Origin: Euperipatoides rowelli
Taxonomy: Eukaryota > Onychophora > Udeonychophora > Euonychophora > Peripatopsidae
Length of the DNA: 19,539 nucleotides
Strand: one strand, 5' to 3'
Assembly: GCA_003024985.2 (NCBI GenBank)
Contig: PXIH01S0000878.1
The position numbers were made by a program, and so were the translations under genes. The notes below the pieces were generated by a model that did no database searches, had not been told where the DNA came from, and saw nothing but the letters and a program-made list of their open reading frames with translations. Below are positions 17,381 through 19,539 of the stretch, one piece after another (position 1 is the stretch's first letter; each line of letters begins with the position of its first letter).

Positions 17381-18038
17381 ATCTCCATTTGGCAACAGAG
17401 GGAAAACAACCATGCCAGGTGAACTTATGTCAACTGATGTATGTGGGCCATTAGATGAGTCTTTTCAGAAGAAAATATATATGGGTGTATTTAAAGACAG
17501 CTATACAAAATTTCCTTATTGCTACATCATTAAAAATAAATCAGAAGTTAAAGGCGTCCTGAAGTGCATGCTTGCACATACAAAAACGCTAGGATATTCA
17601 ATAAAAGAATTACTAAGTGACAATGGCGGTGAATTTGATAAAGAAATTAGGGAGATCCAACAGAAAGAAAGAATCATACAAAGACTAGCAGCTCCCTATA
17701 CCCCTGAACAAAACGGTGGTTGTGAACGTCAAATGAGAACAGTTGAAATGGCCAGAACACTTAAGTATTCAAAACCAGAAGTAAATTTCCCAGCAGCGAT
17801 GTGGGCTGAACTAGTTAGTACTGCCATTTATATTTTAAACAGAAAAGGAAAATCCTCTGTTGAGGGAATCAGTCTATTTGAGCTATGGATGGACAGAAAG
17901 TCAAGAATAAAACATCTACGTATCATTGGTTCTGAATGTTATGCTCACGTTCCTGCCGAAAAACGAAAGAAGATGGTTTGTTAAGCGGTTAAAGGCTACC
18001 TTGTGGGATATGATGGTGATGAACGTTATAGAGCTGGT
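17343..18038 (+). pseudogene. Integrase remnant with D,D(35)E core (copia)
   Basis: The longest open frame in the window (213 codons to TAA at 17982-17984), continuing in frame after the stop with VKGYLVGYDGDERYRAG until TAA at 18039. Of the N-terminal HHCC zinc finger only the last Cys (CIYGK) remains. The catalytic core is recognisable: Asp in STDVCGP (codon 32), Asp in SDNGGEF (codon 93) and Glu in NGGCER (codon 128), giving the 35-residue spacing. The copia-type C-terminal motif LRIIGSECYAHVPAEKRKK follows. The ATG at 17343 is not a real start; the frame enters from the deletion junction. In intact elements this enzyme inserts the cDNA copy into the chromosome. Confidence 0.93.
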
Positions 18039-18041
18039 TAA

Positions 18042-18309
18042 AAGAAACACACAAATTAATTCTATGAAGAGATGTGATGTTTTTAGAAAAATCTGGAGAA
18101 TGAAAAGAACCAAACCACAACTCGAAAAGCCAAGAGAATTAGAAAGCAGTTCCTTAAATCAGGGAAAGATTGAAAGTGAGAGTAATGAAGAATTAAAACT
18201 TGAAAATGAAANNAATGAGGAAAGTGAGAGTGATGAGGAAGAAACTCAAACCAAGAATGAGGAAATAACTCAAACTCCATCAACTCAACAACTCAGAAGT
18301 CGCTCATAA
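18042..18309 (+). pseudogene. Acidic linker between integrase and RT (copia)
   Basis: In the frame ending at TAA 18307-18309 the translation is glutamate- and serine-rich (IESESNEELKLENE, ESDEEETQTKNEE) and ends QLRSRS. Such low-complexity acidic or polar linkers commonly join integrase and reverse transcriptase in copia polyproteins. NN at 18212-18213 lies within it. The frame differs from the integrase, so at least one frameshift lies near 17985-18045. Confidence 0.6.
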
Positions 18310-18373
18310 CTAAAAAGGCCAAATCTTTTTGGAGACTGGATAATGACTGCAGAAGAAATTAGTCAATGAAATA

Positions 18374-19178
18374 AAAAACCCTGAAACATATGAAGAGGCA
18401 TTGACTAGAGAACAAAGTGCCAACTGGAAAAAGGCCATGGAAAGTGAAATTAGTTCAGTGAAAGAAAATCAAACATGGGAGCTAACAACTCTACCAGGAG
18501 TCAAGCCATATCATATAAGTGGTTTTTCGTGTAAAGACAAATCCAGATGGCAGCATCAAGTATAAAGCTAAACTAGTAGTCAAAGAATAGTCAACGTCAA
18601 CATATTGACTATAACCAAATTTTTAGTCCAGTAGCCAGATTAGCTATGATCCGGTCAGTGCTAAGTGTTGCCGCAAGTGAAAAAATGCATTTGACTCAAT
18701 TTGATGTCTCTACAGCATTTTTATATGGAGAGTTGGAAGAGACAATCTATATGTGTCAACCAGAAGGCTATAACAACCAAAACCAAGTCTGTAAACTCAA
18801 AAACAGTTTATATGGGTTGAAACAGGCACCAAGGTGCTGGAATAAATGCTTTGGTGGTTTCCTGATAAGTTTGGGTTTCACATTCAGCAAAGCCAATCCT
18901 TGTCTATACATTCGAGAGAAAAGGCATTAAACTTTTAGTGGCCCTATATGTTGATGGCTTGGTGGTAACAACTGATCAGCAAAACTCAAAAACCCTAATT
19001 GAGGAACTGAAAAGGGAGTTCAAAATCACCCTAAGTGATGCATCATACTTTTTAGGACTTGAAATTGATCGCAGTAGTGACGGGACTATCAAGATAAACC
19101 AACAGGCTTATGCAAAAAGAATCCTTAAACAGTTTAATCTTGCAGAGACCAAGCCAGTATCAACACACATGTTAAAGG
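18374..19178 (+). pseudogene. Reverse transcriptase remnant (copia), YVDG active site
   Basis: Starts with the conserved copia RT entry NPETYEEALTREQSANWKKAM in a frame closing at TAA 18563-18565. Several shifts across 18510-18610 cover KTNPDGSIKYKAKLVVK. The main open segment (18646-18930) has motif A (FDVSTAFLYGE, Asp at 18703-18705) and SLYGLKQAPRCWN. A further shift leads to 18938-19270, where the polymerase motif YVDD is YVDG (second Asp codon is GGC at 18956-18958). The thumb-side motif SYFLGLEID is kept. In intact elements this copies the RNA into DNA; the aspartate loss alone should abolish that. Confidence 0.93.
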
Positions 19179-19539
19179 ATGCTGAAACACCAAAAGCAGG
19201 GAATGAAACAAGCTGCAAAATATATAGCCAGTACAACTTCATTAGGTATAATCTACCGACCAAATATTAACAGAAGTGTGCTAGACTGCTACAGTGATGC
19301 AGATTTTGGAGGATGTAACAAGACGGGAAGGTCAACCTCTGGAGTTGTTGCGACACATGCAGGAGGAGCCATCTCGAGGCCTAGTTATACAGACAATAGT
19401 GGCCACGTCAACAACCGAAGCAGAAGTCATAGCAGCAAACGAAGCAGCCAAAGAAATAATTTGGCTGAGTAGACGATTCAAAGGAATAATAAAGCTGAAG
19501 CATACAGCAATCCTTCAGGTAGATAACCAAGCAACAGTG
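19179..19539 (+). pseudogene. RNase H remnant (copia), cut by window end
   Basis: KYIASTTSLGIIYRPN and YSDADFGGCNKTGRSTSGVV are the start of the copia RNase H domain, with the catalytic-type Asp in DADF. After a frameshift near 19380-19400 the domain continues as STTEAEVIAANEAAKEIIWL and QVDNQATV, up to the edge. The segment that normally joins RT to RNase H (the RPD-type region, some 80 residues) is missing between about 19180 and 19220, another internal deletion. In an intact element it removes RNA from the RNA-DNA hybrid. Confidence 0.9.

Larger units (their letters stand above)
16164..19539 (+). mobile_element. Degenerate Ty1/copia LTR retrotransposon, 3' end outside window
   Basis: Order of remnants is LTR, primer-binding site, gag with CCHC knuckle, protease stub, integrase, acidic linker, reverse transcriptase, RNase H. 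Integrase before reverse transcriptase is diagnostic of Ty1/copia as opposed to Ty3/gypsy. The reading frame is broken many times by stops and frameshifts. Two internal deletions are inferred: one from the protease active site into the integrase zinc-binding region, one between reverse transcriptase and RNase H. The RT active-site aspartate pair is damaged. The element cannot move on its own. Four of the window's ambiguous positions (16791, 17003, 18212-18213) lie in it. Confidence 0.93.

Noticed and set aside
1-19539. tRNA, rRNA, CRISPR arrays or bacterial operon signals
   Set aside because: No tRNA B-box with a matching cloverleaf, no rRNA core sequence, no regularly spaced repeats and no ribosome-binding-site-led gene series were seen.

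Overview
The window looks like nuclear DNA of an animal, probably an invertebrate. It is strongly AT-rich, has no compact bacterial-style genes, and holds small exons flanked by good splice signals, several tandem duplications, foldback repeats and a decayed Ty1/copia retrotransposon. The species cannot be named from sequence alone. Five positions carry single or paired N bases (4917, 13328, 16791, 17003, 18212-18213), so this is draft-quality assembly.

About 1.1-12.8 kb carries the only non-transposon coding signal, all on the minus strand and made of short exons. Three are clearly paralogous: exon C (5979-6149), exon B (2162-2344) and exon A (1452-1649). Each begins after a TAG acceptor, ends in G before GT, is a multiple of three in length and has phase 1 at both ends, so any number can be joined or skipped without changing frame. 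They encode a basic 57-66 residue module with YLEKS, RS-rich and TP-K/R or SP-K motifs. The introns around A and B are also related, which points to a fairly recent local duplication. Upstream on that strand is a small phase 0-1 exon (12749-12794). Between it and exon C is a probable 3'-terminal exon (10806-10930) encoding a membrane helix, cytoplasmic-type tail and stop. A weaker terminal exon candidate (1131-1228) follows exon A. All junctions are phase 1, so one gene with alternative ends is possible, but two adjacent genes cannot be excluded.

The sequence between exons is AT-rich intron or intergenic DNA with repeat debris. It includes a perfect 35-bp foldback (6989-7067), a three-copy inverted/direct repeat (3781-3870), exact two-copy duplications with periods of 497, 61 and 128 bp, an imperfect 95-bp duplication, and three short segments resembling hAT-type transposon ends. 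At 3.4-4.0 kb there are two unexplained minus-strand open frames in a pyrimidine-rich zone.

From about 16.16 kb to the right edge lies a plus-strand Ty1/copia element, cut by the window end. It has a probable 5' LTR, a primer-binding site like the initiator-Met-tRNA anticodon-arm type, gag with a CCHC knuckle, a protease stub, integrase with D,D(35)E, an acidic linker, reverse transcriptase and RNase H. Frameshifts, stops, two internal deletions and a YVDD-to-YVDG change show it is dead.
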